DNA of 64,000 nt from Pseudevernia furfuracea (lineage: Eukaryota > Ascomycota > Lecanoromycetes > Lecanorales > Parmeliaceae): contig JAIUPT010000017.1 in NCBI GenBank assembly GCA_022315425.1, positions 186,001 through 250,000 on the forward strand. Reading direction: 5' to 3'. Of this stretch, positions 48,701-60,929 are shown piece by piece. Numbering within the stretch: the stretch's first letter is position 1; the number at the start of each line of letters is the position of its first letter. Both the position numbers and the translations under genes were made by a program. The notes under the pieces were generated by a model that saw only the letters and a list, made by a program, of their open reading frames with translations, did not search any database and had not been told where the DNA came from.

Positions 48701-51318
48701 TTTAAAAGAAAGTAAATATCTAATAAAGTAAAGAATATTTACGAAGTCTGTTTATAATAATTTTACTTAATTATAAACTTAGTAATTTTTTAAATTTATA
48801 AAATAAATATAAAGAGAGATATATTAATTAGTTTTTTTATTATTTAAACGCACTTTAAGTCTTAATATAAGAAAATAATCGCGTTATTGAGAAAATCTCG
48901 CAGAAAATCAATTTGTCTTAAGTGTGATATTTTCGTATTTTTATATAATTATTCTTTTAAAAATCTTTACGTTAGACGTTTTTTTAATTTTTAACTCGTA
49001 GAATATATATCTCTCTCTTTTTACTCTATCTTTATTTTATTTATTAAAGTTTTTTAAGATCGATTAAAGAGTTTTATCGCTATTTACTATATTAAAATAT
49101 TATAAACTTTTTATTAATAATATTTTCATAATTTTTCTTTAAAGTCTTTCGCGCTAGATAAATTTATTATTTTTTATCTTATAAATATATATCTCTTCTC
49201 TTTTATCTTATTATATTTTAAATTAATTAATATATATTCTTCTTCTTTTAATTTATTTAACAACTATCTTTATATTCTTTAGAGCGATTATTAAGATCTT
49301 ATTATATCGAACGATACGAACGATAAAAAAGACGTTATTTACGACTTTTATCTTTATTTAATTCAAATTCATTTAAAGAAAAACAATATTAGCTTTACTC
49401 GAAATATTAATATAATCGATTTTAACTTATTAGAAGTATAATAAGACTCTAAAAAGTATTATAATAACGATCGTAATAGACTTTTTCGCGAGAAATAAAG
49501 TTATTAAATTAATACTTAAAATTAGATATAAACGAGTCTTAATATCAATTAAGTCGTTGTTATAAAAATTATTTAAAACGTCGTTTTTAATAGAAATAAT
49601 TAATTCTTCTTTTTAAATAACTATAATAATATTAATAAGATTATACTTTAAAATATTATATTATATAAAGTTCGAGACGAGTTTAAAATAACTATTATTG
49701 TAATCTCTTTTAATATTGTCGTTATTTTTCTTTAAAGTAAACGTATCGCTTATTCTCGCTTTAAGATATTTTTAAATATTATTACTTAATTTTTTTACGC
49801 GATATTAAAGACGTTCGATCTCGTTAAATTATTTTTAATTATCGAGTTAATCTTTTAAACCGAAAATTTTATATAAAATCGCTTCGATATTAAAATCGTT
49901 AATTATATACTTTAAGACGTTTGAAGTAATATTACTTTTTTTAATAAAATAATTATATACTTTTATGATAACTTTCGTTAAATTCTTTTAAATTATTAAA
50001 AGTATTAAATTAGATTGTCTCGCTCGATCTACGCTAAGAGCGTTTTATCTTTAAAGCTATATTAAAATTCTTAGATTAATTAAAAATATAAGACTTCGAA
50101 ATCTTAATTTATTTAATTAAGATCGTATTAATATAAAGATATTTACTTAAAGTCTTTTAAATATAAATAATAATATCTCGATAAGTATCGAAGAACGAGA
50201 AATAATCAATTAAGTTATTAATTAATTATCGAGTAACTCTATTATTATATTAATTAATATTATTTATAATAATCTTAATTCTTATTAAATGATTAAGTTT
50301 TATAGAATTAAAGTAATTCTTTATATTCTTAATAAAAACGTCACTCGATTTAATAATTAAATCCTTATTAAGTTTTTTAAGATTAAGATCGTTTATAATA
50401 ATCGAAATAAAGTTATTAATAAGAAAGATAGTTTTCTTTTATCTATCAAAATAATAAACATCTTTAAATTAGTCTCGCTTTTATCGTATTATTTAAAGTT
50501 AAAAGAGAATTATATAATTATATTATTAAGAAATCTAAAATCTACTTAAGATTTATATAATAAATTACGTTTATAAGTTAAGAGTATTAATTTTAAGACA
50601 CTCGATTATAACATTTTAAGAGATAAGTATAAAAATAAATATTATTATATATTTTATATCTCTTTCGATTTATTTGATTCAAATAATCTATATATTTTAT
50701 TTCGACGTATTGAATTCTCTATTCGTCTAATCTTTAATATAATTATTAATAAGTTATAAGATTAATTCTTAAAGCATGTCGATTTATGTCTATGTTTCGA
50801 GATCTTCGTTTATAATTAATTATATATAATTCTTAATCGAGTTATTAATAAGATCGAGCTATTTATTATAATCTTAGACGATCTATTAAGAAAGTAATTA
50901 AGTGTATCGACAAGATATATAAGAAATAAAGTAATTTAATAGATTCTTCTTTCGATAATAATTAATTAATAATAGAAATAGTCGAATGTTGTATAATTAT
51001 AAATTAGAATTTAGTTAAACTTAGAATTAGAGCTTTTACTTGATTTTATAGTAACAAATATAATTAAATATTTTATAATTAATAAATAGTCGAATATCGC
51101 ATAATTAATAAATCAAAGTTCGATTTAAATTTGACTTAGAATTAGAGTATATTTCGCAAATAATTAAATTTTTATCTTAGAATTATAAATTTAATTTATA
51201 AGTCTATACTTATAAAATATATTACTTTAATAATATTCGAAATAAGTAGCGCGCTAAGATTAATTAAGAGTATTATTACGTATATATTCTCTTTTATTAT
51301 ATATAATTTCTTCTCTTA

Positions 51319-51826
51319 ACTATACGCTACGTAATAAGACGAGACGTCTCGACGAGATTTCGTATTAAATCGAGATCGAAATAAGATATCGAGACGAGTT
51401 TTCGAATTTTTTAAAAATCTTACTTTATTTTATCTTAGAATAGATTTACTCGAGATTACTTCGATATCTTAATAAACTTTAAATATTATTAAGCCATCTC
51501 TTTAAAATTTTAGTATTACGTATCGAAGTAAAATAAAATAAAATATAAAGTTAAATACTTTAATTAAAATTAAGATATAACGTATAATTAGTTAAAAAGA
51601 TAATTAAAAAGATACGCGAAATAATATTTAAAGAGTCGTTATAAGAATAAAAATCTCGAGTTAATCTAATTAATAGACTTAGCGAGATATCGAAATAATC
51701 TCGTTATCTCGTTAAAATAAATCGTCTTATCTCGTCTTATCTTAATTAAACTTCGATTTAGCGTCGAAGCGAGATACGATATCTTAAATCTCGTCTTACT
51801 TCGTCTTATTACGTAGCGTATATAAC
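51319..51826. mobile_element. Terminal-inverted-repeat element
   Basis: TATACGCTACGTAATAAGAC at the left end recurs inverted at the right (GTCTTATTACGTAGCGTATA). Flanks TTAAC and TAACT suggest a short target duplication. About 510 bp, mutated, non-coding. A right-end fragment of the same family is at about 10240-10636. Confidence 0.7.
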
Positions 51827-52955
51827 TAGATAAATATAAACTAATAATATAAGTATATATTTTAATTTTAAATAACTTGATCTAATAAATTTACTCGCAA
51901 ATTAAAGACTTAATACGAAGTCTTATAAAAACTTTAAGAGTCTTAATAAATTTTCTTCTCTCGCAAGACGTCGTAATACGTCGTATTTTTTATTATTAAA
52001 TCTATTAAAGATGAAAGTATCTTTCTATCGTTATAAATCTATTATCGTTATTATTAAATCTAATTACGTTTACTAATACTCGTCTTATCGTATTAATTTA
52101 AGAGCACGCTCTTAAAGAAGATAACGTCGTCGTTAAGAGACGCTCGCTAAGAAATAAAAGAAGAAAAACGAGTAAAGTCTAATTACGATATTTTTATAAA
52201 GATAAGATTTATAAAATTACTAAATAAAAGAGAAAGTATAAAATCTTATATCTTAATAATTACTCGTTTAACTATATTCTAAAACTCGATAAATAAAAGA
52301 ATACGTAATATTTAAGAATTAAAAAGAAGTTTTATAATTACGATTTTAATAAATAAGTAACTTATATAGTTTATTAAAATATTATCTTAATTAATTAAAT
52401 AAAAGAGTTAATTATTAAAGAGTTAGCTTAACGTATTAAGTTATATTATATTTTATATAATTTTAATAAGAATTAAAAGAAGAATTCGATTTAAAAGATT
52501 TAAGATATCTATAACACGAAGTTAAAGATTCGTCGTCGAATATTAAATCCTTCTTATATTAATATAAGCTTTACTTAACTAACTATATATATTAGACGAA
52601 TAATATATTCGTTTTTTTAAAGATATAAAGAATCGAATTATATATTTATTCTTTTTACGAACGTTCTATTATAAGATATTAAAAGAGAATTAAGAAATAA
52701 CTATTATTAACGTTATATATAAGATAAATAGATATAGACTATCTCTATTTATTATTTTAAATATTAACGCGTTAAAGAGTTCTTTTTATATAATTTTTTA
52801 TCTTTTAATTACGAAGAAAGACGAGAACTATTTATAAGCGTTATAATAATATCGAAGTATATATATTAAATTAAGTATTCGAGACTCTATTATTAATATT
52901 ACTAATATTTTGAATTAATACTTATTACGAAATCTTTTTAAACTTTACTTGTATA
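51827..52955. other. AT-rich desert, no gene
   Basis: Strongly mutated sequence with no readable frame. I see no structure beyond the general AT bias. Confidence 0.5.
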
Positions 52956-52959
52956 TATT

Positions 52960-54235
52960 AATCGAAAAGATATAATATATCTTACGAAATATCTTATCTT
53001 AAGTAATTTTATATTATAATATGATATAAGATCGAGAGAGATTAGATATTATATCTTTATAAAGATATAATGTAATATTTAAATTAGATATTTTATAAAA
53101 CGATATAAATCTAAGATATCTTATAAGATATTTTAAATAAGATATTCTAATAATAAATAAGATAAGAATTCTATTAAAAGCACTGCTGAAAGCACTATTA
53201 ACTAGAATAATAGTTAGAATAATAATGCTAAGAGTATTGTTAATTAGAATAATAATATCGAAAGTGCTACTAACTAGAATAATATCTAGAATAGTAATAT
53301 CAAGAAATAATAATAAAATACGCGAGACTAAAGAACAATAATTCGATAATTAGTTAATATTATTAATTGAAAAGATATGATATATCTTACGAGATATCTT
53401 ATTTTAATTAATCTTATATTATAAAATAATATGAAATTAAAAGAGATTAAATATTATATCTTTATAAAGATATAATATGAGATTTATATAAGATATTTTA
53501 TAAGACGATATAAATCTAAGATATCTTATAGAATATTTTAAATAAGATATCTTAGTAACGAATAAGACAAGAATTCTATTAAAAGCACTATTAAAAGTAT
53601 TATTAACTAGAATAATAACTAAAATAATAATTAGAGTAATATCATTAAGAGTACTACTAATTAGAATATTAATGTTAAGATTAATGCTAAGATTAATATT
53701 AATATTAATATTAATACTAAGATTAATGTTAAAATTATCGTTAAGATCATCGTTAAGAATATCGCTAAGAATACTATCTACTAAGATCGTTATCAAGAAT
53801 ATCGTTAAGACGAATAATAAGACGAACAATAATACGCAACAATAAGACGAATAATGATACGCAATTACGTCTATATTAACTAATCACTAAATCATTATTC
53901 TTTCGTCTCGCGTATTTCATTATTATTTCTAATTAGATAATCAATAGTTTAGTATTACTATTCTAGTTATTATTCTAGTTTAGTAGTACTTTCGATATTA
54001 TTATTTTAATTATTATTTTAATTAGTAATACTCTTAATAGCATTCTTATCTTATTTATTATTAAGATATTTTATTTTATAAGATATCTTAGATTTATATC
54101 GTCTTATAATATAATATTAATAGAATCTCATATCATTTTATTATAATATAAGATCTAGAGATCTCATATTATATTATATTATAATATGAGATAAGACGTT
54201 AATATCTTATATTATCTTATATCTTTTCGATTAAT
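52960..54235. repeat. AT-rich palindromic repeat family (copies 3 and 4)
   Basis: Two adjacent units (about 52960-53355 and 53360-54235). Each opens with ATYGAAAAGATATRATATAT; the second closes with the inverted form. Internal ACTAGAATAATA-type words and an AATATTAATATTAATA run are present. The long minus frame at 53437-53829 is a by-product of this low-complexity sequence. Confidence 0.6.
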
Positions 54236-54912
54236 ACTTTTATTCTTTATATCTAATATATTAATCGAAATATAATCGTTAATTATAAGTCGTTTTTCTA
54301 TACTAAGAAGAATTAAAAGAAGTTTTATATTTATTAATTTCGAGTTATATACGTAATTATTATAATTACTTTTTAAACTAAGTAAAAGTTATTTAAAAGA
54401 TTTATAATTATAATAATATCGTAACTCTATAAATTCAATTCGTTAGATATTAACGAATTTATAAAAATTAATTTTCAAATAAGATTTAATATATCGAGTT
54501 AAAGAATACTTTAGAGTTAAGTATACATATTATACGTCGAATCATTAAAGAATAAAATTGCACGCCTAGATGTGTTTAGTTTCTATGCGGTCAATCCAGA
54601 TTGACTCTTTAAAGTTCATTTAAAGGAATACATTGATCATGAAGCTGCATATTGTCTCTTCGTAATCCTGTCACGTTGATCAGATCGTGTCACTAGACAG
54701 ATACGTCGTGAATTGACACTCTTATCATTAAAAAGTTTACGAAGCAATGAACGCTTTTGCTTACTCAGATAGTTTCATATACAGTGATCTCGCTCCATGC
54801 CAGATTCCCCAAAGTCCTCAGTCCCGTAACAATGCCCTCTCTCCACATATTGTCTCTTCCTTTCTTATATCCGCCCCGACTCCCCCGCAATATCCTTCAG
54901 CCCCAATCACAA
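54236..54912. other. Transition from desert to gene island
   Basis: AT-rich to about 54555, then normal composition. No gene seen before the thioesterase 3' end. Confidence 0.45.
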
Positions 54913-55512
54913 TCACAGCTTCGACCTCCCCTCCACGTCCCCAACCACGATCCAAAGCGCCTCGCACCCCGCAAGCACGGACCCGTGTTGATCCTCAATC
55001 CTTGCATCGATCCAACACTTCCTCCCCTCGCACCCCTTCATCGTCGCGCGGACGAGCACGACCTGCGGCGTCCTCACGGGCCGCGAGTACCGCGTCTTCA
55101 ACTGCCCCGTCGCCATCGCGTTCCATGAACCCCGGGGATCGAAATGTTGGTTCGCCATCAGCAGCTGGCCCATGGCCTCGTCCATGATGACGCAGAGCAG
55201 GCCCCCGTGCACCATGTCTTTGTATCCATTGAGGCCGTATTCGAGAGCGAGGAAGGCGAGCGCGGAGGTTACGGGGGCGTGGCCGGGCGGGCGGGCGGTG
55301 GCGGTGGCGGTGGCGGTGGCGGGCGGGGAGTGCAGGGTGAGCCAGAAGGGGATGGTGGATTTGTCGTGGAGGGTTTGGCCGATGAGGGCGTCTTCGGTTG
55401 TGGGTTTGATGGTGCGGGAGCTGGTGGGGAATTTGTGGAGGGAGGGGTTGGCGAGGTGGGTGGAGACCCAGGGGATCGCTTGGAAGTAGGCCAGGTCGTC
55501 GTCTTCTGCCAT
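54913..55512 (-). CDS. Hotdog-fold (4HBT/PaaI-like) thioesterase
   Basis: A single-exon 199-residue protein (ATG at 55512, stop TGA at 54913) of normal length for fungal acyl-CoA thioesterase-like proteins. The hotdog signature is MVHGGLLCVIMDEAMGQLLM (about residues 101-120), then TRYSRPVRTPQVVLVRATM and AGCEALWIVV. It would hydrolyse acyl-CoA thioesters; substrate unknown. A low-complexity Ala-Thr stretch (near residues 67-73) comes from a GGTGGC microsatellite. No premature stops or mutation signature are seen, although it is surrounded by decayed repeats. Overlapping opposite-strand frames are shadows. Confidence 0.85.
   Translation of the reverse strand: MAEDDDLAYFQAIPWVSTHLANPSLHKFPTSSRTIKPTTEDALIGQTLHDKSTIPFWLTLHSPPATATATATARPPGHAPVTSALAFLALEYGLNGYKDMVHGGLLCVIMDEAMGQLLMANQHFDPRGSWNAMATGQLKTRYSRPVRTPQVVLVRATMKGCEGRKCWIDARIEDQHGSVLAGCEALWIVVGDVEGRSKL
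55297..55320. repeat. GGTGGC hexanucleotide microsatellite
   Basis: Four perfect copies of GGTGGC inside the thioesterase gene. They are in frame, so length changes would only alter an Ala-Thr run. Confidence 0.9.
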
Positions 55513-56229
55513 TAGGGGTTAAGGGGGAAGATATGGGCGTTGTTCGGTCGATGGTATTATTGGGGGATGGGGATGTTGCACCTTCAGATTGGAGATTTAG
55601 CGTATTCAAAATCGTATATCCGTATCTTGGCACACAAGAACACAGCCATAGGATCAAGATGTTAACTTTTTATTTAAAAGTCGAATGATAAAACAGCCTA
55701 TATACTTGCGCTATATGCTCGTGCGAATTTAATTCCGCTGGAAAAAAAAATTCTTCTAGATTATAGATACAAAGTTGATATTTTGATCCTCTTTGATGTA
55801 CGAAGGTTGACACGCAAAGTCCTGGACATGCGCTAAAACCCTTGGCATTCTTGGCATTCTTGGCAATATCAAAAAAAAACATCAATGCTTTGCCTAGTAG
55901 CGACATCTACGCTTTGCATAATAACGACATATATATATACGAGATGTATATGCATTGTAGCGACGTTATAGCTATATATAAAAAGTATATATGCATTGTA
56001 GCGACGTTATAGCTATATATAAAAAGTATATATATATTGTAGCGACGTTACAGCTATATATATTTAATAATAAAATTATTATTTAATGCATTAACTCTGG
56101 GAAACAAGAGGAGAATCTAATAAATTTTTAATATAAATAGAATCATAGTACAATATACATGAGACAATGCTCTCTAGACTCTCTATATTAATATATCTAA
56201 TGCTTAGAGCATTAATCATAACGACGATA
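55513..56229. other. Intergenic with tandem repeat, no gene
   Basis: Upstream of the thioesterase. It includes a triplicated TTGGCATTC word (about 55839-55865) and the 41-bp tandem repeat listed separately. No supported coding frame. Confidence 0.45.
55952..56065. repeat. 41-bp tandem repeat, about 2.8 copies
   Basis: The unit contains GCATTGTAGCGACGTTATAG followed by CTATATATAAAAAGTATATAT. The period of 41 is exact between copies one, two and three. Confidence 0.85.
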
Positions 56230-57460
56230 TTAGACTTTAGACACTTGCTTTAACTGAAGTCGAGATTACAGTCAAAATTGTTATTACAATTATTAAAATA
56301 TCTCGTCAAATAATTAGTCGTCTTTAGAAACAAGTTCGTGTTAGAGAATATGATTCGAGTGAGTTCAAAAAGTTATTATTGTCTCACGTCATAGACGTCT
56401 CTAGATTCGATCGTTTTATAGTTATTATATCTAAACTTGAGAGTATTATTTTAAACGCTATACGAAAGAATCGTTACGATCGTGAAAAAACGTCTTTTAT
56501 ATTAGCTGCAGAGTAAGAAATATACTTTGTTATAGTGCTTAAAATTCTTAAAAAAAACAACTTTCGATTAATAAAAATTATCAAAAAATCGTCTCTTACG
56601 AAGATTATAATAAAAGCTCGATATTAATTCGCTTTACGATATTAAGACTAAACGATAAAGAACTAAAACCGCGTAATCTAAAATAACGAAACGAGTATAA
56701 TCTTGAATTCTTGACGTAAGAAGATACGACTTTAACGTTAACTCAACGAGATATTTATATAGTTCGCTATACGTCGTCGTTTCGTGAGAACTATAAAATT
56801 CATATTTTAAGAGTATTTTTCTTATAACAAAAAGAGTTCGTATTATATTTAAAGAGTTAAAATCGCGAAGAAGAAAGTAAAATATATTAAGACTCTTCGC
56901 AAAGTCAACGAGATTCTAAAGTCGAAGATTAAATTAACTTAAGAACTCGAGATCGAGATTCGACGTCTGAATCTTCGAAATCTTTCTAATAAAAAGTCTA
57001 AGTGAAATTTTATTACAAAGACTAAGAAAATTATTATTAAGAGAAAAAAAGAAAGAATCAATTAATATCGATATTAAAAAAAGATATATATACTCGAATT
57101 TCTTATATTTCTCTCACTTATTAGATATAGATTCCTATTTCAAAGCTTCTAATATTTGTTTAAGAGTGTAAACGAGATTAATTTAACATAGAGATTATAA
57201 AGAATAAGATTTTGATACACGCGTTTAAATATCAAAAACCTATTTATATGAAGTTCGAAATAATACGAATACTCTAATACGATGACTTCTCGAATCTTAA
57301 TATAATTAAGTCGTGTTGATTTTAAATAAAGCGTTAAACGACTCGAAACGATATCTCGAGAATTTAAAAGAAGGTCGAAAAACGATAAAAGCATTATTAA
57401 GAAGAAGATCTCTCTCAAAAGAGAATTTAGAAGTGAATCGAGCGTATATCGAGACATATT
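56230..57460 (+). pseudogene. Tc1/mariner-type transposase remnant
   Basis: One plus frame, read through stops, follows a fungal Tc1/mariner transposase: RFDRFI, then KKSSLTKIIIKAR, then FALRY, NETSIIL, EYFSYNKK, IHAFKYQKPIY, SNLNIIKSC, TTRNDISRI and a closing IERI. The stops fall where Trp is usual in this family and read TAA or TAG. Catalytic Asp residues of the DDE/D triad appear replaced by Asn (NET, SNLN), again of G-to-A type. Terminal inverted repeats could not be fixed. It once cut and pasted DNA at TA sites; the enzyme family could have mobilised the two MITEs here, but no end-sequence match was established. Confidence 0.75.
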
Positions 57461-58426
57461 ACTAAGATAATACGTCTTAATGACGATAATAAGTATAGAA
57501 AGGGTCGAAAGAGTAATAATATACGATTATATGACATATAATCTCTATTATAAAATAGTCTATCTATTCTTTTAAAGAGTTTTATTTATTGATTCTCTAT
57601 AACGAAAGTAATTTAACGTAAAATCTCACCCGACGTAAGACGTCACTGCGATTAAGTCTTCGATAGACATAACGAATATGAGAATTAACTATCAGAAATT
57701 CAAGTTAATACGCGCGCTCGACTAACCGTTTACACTAAGATAATTATTCATAACTCCAGCTTTAAGAAGTCAGCGCCATTCGTTATCTAATCGTCAAATT
57801 CATAAGTAGAGTGCCCGCGGCCCTTTCTACCTTAAAATCCACAGACATTAACCCGGCCCGCTCTCGAGACACCTCAACATCTTTTTCGACCTTCTCTTAG
57901 TACTCTAAGGCGCCACGAGTTCTCAAAGCCGTTCTCAGACACCGTGCTCGTTCGTCTCGCTCGCTCGGTCGCAGCTGATATTCGCATTTTCAGCGCGTCG
58001 CACCGACAGCGAAACAAAGATGTCTCTCACACGCCGAAAAAATATCCTTTTTTTCTACTCTACGGACTCGAGTAACAGAGTCTCACAGCACGCGATCGTC
58101 TCCCGAGAGCCCTTCTATGATATATATGGTCATGATTAGGAACAGATAGTATGTATATAGTCCTCGACTGACGCGCGAAGCCATGAAATCAACCAGTTAG
58201 GCGCTTTCGCCGAAATTACCTACTAAAAGCCGTGCGCCCTAGAGAGTACACTAGAGTAGTCGATATCGCGATCCCCGCTACTTCTCTCTACGTAAAAGAT
58301 AACCGATACTTCCTAAATAAGAATATGTACGTCGAGCTGCGAGAGATCCCCTGCCTGTAGGCGTCACCGCCCGAGCTCGTATAGGAATTTGGTGATATAC
58401 TAGTCGACATGCGCAGAGGTCATACT
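57461..58426. other. Mixed sequence, no gene identified
   Basis: AT-rich to about 57775, then GC-normal (57780-58420) with repeated TCTCGCTCGCTCGGTCG-like words and many stops. Probably another decayed repeat; not identified. Confidence 0.4.
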
Positions 58427-58796
58427 CTAGAGTAGCTGAGGACTGAAATCTTGACATGATAATGCGTAAATTTCTGTCCGCATCTGAACTTCGTCCGTAA
58501 TCTTCTTCTGAAGAGTCAATATTCTCAATTGCTCACGAACTTTTCTCTTGCAAGGCTTTTGATTCACTGCAAGTAAAGATGCAAGTACAACTCCCTGACT
58601 AACCACCTGACCCTTTTCCAAGTTCTTTTAAATCCCCCTCACAGGCAACAGATGACGATGTTGTCCGACTCTTAAATGATATAAAGTATAAAGTACAATG
58701 CATCATTTTCTCTCGAGAGAGAGTGGAAACAAGACCACCAGGACATTTTCTATCGGCCCACTCGCGATCGATTCAACAAATCAAAAGCCAAAACAC
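58427..58796 (-). other. Short open frame, unsupported, plus spacer
   Basis: A 64-codon minus frame (58427-58621) with a basic, helix-prone sequence but no ATG and no recognisable family. It could be the fragment of a lost gene. The rest is the 3' flank of the next gene. Confidence 0.25.
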
Positions 58797-59781
58797 TTAC
58801 GCCGTCGCAATCCCGGTGCCGGTAGAAGAAGAACCAAGCACTCTCGACGTATTACCACCCGGCCCTTCCAAATGAGGCCTCGGGAACTCCCACCATGTGT
58901 GCTGGTCCGTATCATCCATGCGCGACACCGCTTCTCCAATGTATTCTGCCCGCCAGTCGAAATCCTCCCTCTCAGGACTATCCGGCGGCGTCTGCTTCGT
59001 GGCCTCTTCTACCGCTTTGAAGACCTTTTCTCCCACCTGTCTTTCGTAATTGCCCGGATTCCATCCGTCGTCCAAGCCGCCCGACGTGCTCCAGATGTGT
59101 AGACTGTAGAAATTCGTGGATGTTGCTAGGGTTTTTCATAATCTCAGCGAAAAGCTGAGGTTAGTAACGCATATATACGTGATACCTTGATGATGGGGGG
59201 ATGAAAAAAGGAATAAGGGGCTGGCTAGGACGGTACCACTCACGGATATCATCGTGTTGAAAATCGATATTCGGATCGACGAGCCAACCGATGGAATTCT
59301 GCAGGCCCTTGGTGATGTACCCGCCCCGCCGGGCAGACACGCAGCGCGAGAGGATCCAACCAGCCATGTCCCGCACTTGATTGGGCACGATATACGTTGG
59401 GTCGTCGCTCCAGTTGTCCGATTCCGGGCCGGAGATGTGCAGGAGAATCTGACACGTGCCTGATTTACAACCTCTCAGTCATTGTTATTACTTCGCGCTG
59501 GGGGGTATTTTGGGAAGCTACGGACCGTGCTCCGCATCGATCGGAAGGACATTCTCCCTCCCTGGGGCCGGATGGTTGTACCACGGGACGGGCTCAGTGC
59601 CCTGGGGTAGTTGACCGAAGGCGACACGGCAATCGGCAGCTGTAGGCGGGGTGGGATACGAGTAGTAACCTCTGCACTCGTACAAGTCTGGAGAGACTGG
59701 CGCGGGGATGACTCCTACCGGGACTGGCGAAGCGTTTAGAGCCGAGGCGTTCAGGGTCGGTTGAAAGAGGGTGAGGCCCAT
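58797..59781 (-). CDS. Conserved-looking fungal hypothetical protein, three exons
   Basis: Predicted exons 59781-59526, 59459-59244 and 59125-58797 join in frame to 266 residues. Introns are 66 bp (59460-59525) and 118 bp (59126-59243, branch TTACTAAC). The protein has DLYECRGYYSYPTPPTAADC, HGTCQILLHISGPESDNW, VRDMAGWILSRCVSARRGGY, GGLDDGWNPGNYE and a Ser/Thr/Gly-rich tail. The Cys pattern (C...C...C, then C) resembles fungal extracellular proteins, but the chosen ATG gives no clear signal peptide; an upstream exon ending near 59810 at GTAAGT is possible. A good donor (GTAAGTG) overlaps the stop, so a fourth exon cannot be excluded. No function is assigned. No damage seen. Confidence 0.7.
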
Positions 59782-60640
59782 GTTTGGATGAAGGGAGAAT
59801 TGGTAACTTACCGCGCAGGTCAGGTACTGCAGCTATACTGTACTTATAGGATTGTGACAACCGCTCTTTGCGCTTCTGTCGGCTGAAGCGCATTGTCACG
59901 TTTCAGGAGCATGGCGGGTCGAAGCGGATGAATGGCACCTTTTGCCATTAAGAATGGCTTTGGGAGTAAGCATGTATTTTTCTTCGCAATCCTGAGGATA
60001 CTGCCGGAGACTCTATTAAAGTCGGGGTTTTAATCAGAGGATGAAATTAGTTGTTACAGGTAGAATATCGACTTTGATACCTTTTGCCGCCGGAACTGGT
60101 TCCATCAATGCTCTCTTAGTCGCAAGTTTCTCTTTGTCGCGCTGGACCTCTAAGAATAGAGTAATGCCCGGCGTTCATCCTTCATACTGGCGCCCAAATC
60201 CCGCGCAAAACGATCAATCCCGGATATTCGACTGATCGAGTCACGTGATGCAGATTAGCAGGATACGCTCGACTTTTGCTAGGTCTGCAGCATCATCGGT
60301 CTGATACACTGCGCGTCCACCAGTTGACGTATCTTACCACGCAGCTTGAAGATATTTTTCATTTCCTCAATAGAACGCGAGGCAACTAGGCTCCTTAACA
60401 AGCGACTAGCGCCCCCCACCAGAACAGATGTTCATTTTCTAACAACGGAATCTGCTACTTGACGTGATACGCTATACCCCCTTGGGCTAGACCCTTGGTG
60501 CTTTTCCAAGGATAGCAATTGCTACCCTCCCTCACAGCACTTACAACTTTCTTCTTACCCTACCCTCAAACCCTCTCTCATCTTCTCACTTCAGACACGC
60601 AAAATGTACTTCCTTTCATCTCATATCCGCTGGTCGAGAT
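59782..60640. other. Intergenic; ends in a pyrimidine-rich leader cut short
   Basis: No gene supported. At about 60540-60604 a CT-rich leader typical of fungal 5' UTRs leads to AAAATGTACTTCC, but the frame stops after about 12 codons where AT-rich transposon sequence begins. Confidence 0.4.
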
Positions 60641-60929
60641 GATGTACGTTGAATTGTATAAATTTCTTAATAATTATTAATCTACGTCTAAGTGATCTGC
60701 GTCTCTTCTATTCACTAAGTATCGTACTCGCCTTCAATTGAAAATGCATTGCGCCTCAACATGAATTTTTCTCTTCTTTTAATACGATGTTATAAGATAA
60801 AAATTTGCATTATCTACGAGTAGTAGACTATACTTCTTAGTTAGCGTAACGCTTTTCTATAAGAAAGCTAATTCGCTATATTAGCTAACTGGCGATCTAA
60901 TCAGCTAGTCTTTCTAGACGACGAAAGTC

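Larger units (their letters stand above)
42003..51213 (+). mobile_element. Full-length decayed Helitron (host of two nested elements)
   Basis: The left (5') end at 42003 matches the 5' end of the family (TATAGAGCTAAGTTAAAAAATC; intact copies read ATAGGGCTGAGC). The right (3') end at about 51213 is the decayed form of the palindrome plus CTATACTTGT. The C-terminal helicase region is recognisable at about 50790-50930 by alignment with the better copy at 42418-44453. Two insertions interrupt it: 42418-44453 (opposite strand) and 44891-45747. Removing them rejoins sequence that is continuous in the other copy and leaves about 6.3 kb, a reasonable autonomous length. Rep and helicase would normally drive rolling-circle transposition; no readable frame remains. 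Confidence 0.75.

Noticed and set aside
53437..53829. 130-codon minus frame rich in Asn and Ile
   Set aside because: Arises from an ATT/AAT low-complexity run inside a palindromic repeat.
55144..55515. Gly-rich plus-strand frames over the thioesterase
   Set aside because: They are composition shadows of the GC-rich minus-strand gene; no family motifs.
55952..56065. CRISPR-like array
   Set aside because: A 41-bp contiguous tandem repeat without spacers, in a eukaryotic genome.
57149..57457. 102-codon minus frame
   Set aside because: Antisense shadow of the Tc1/mariner transposase remnant.
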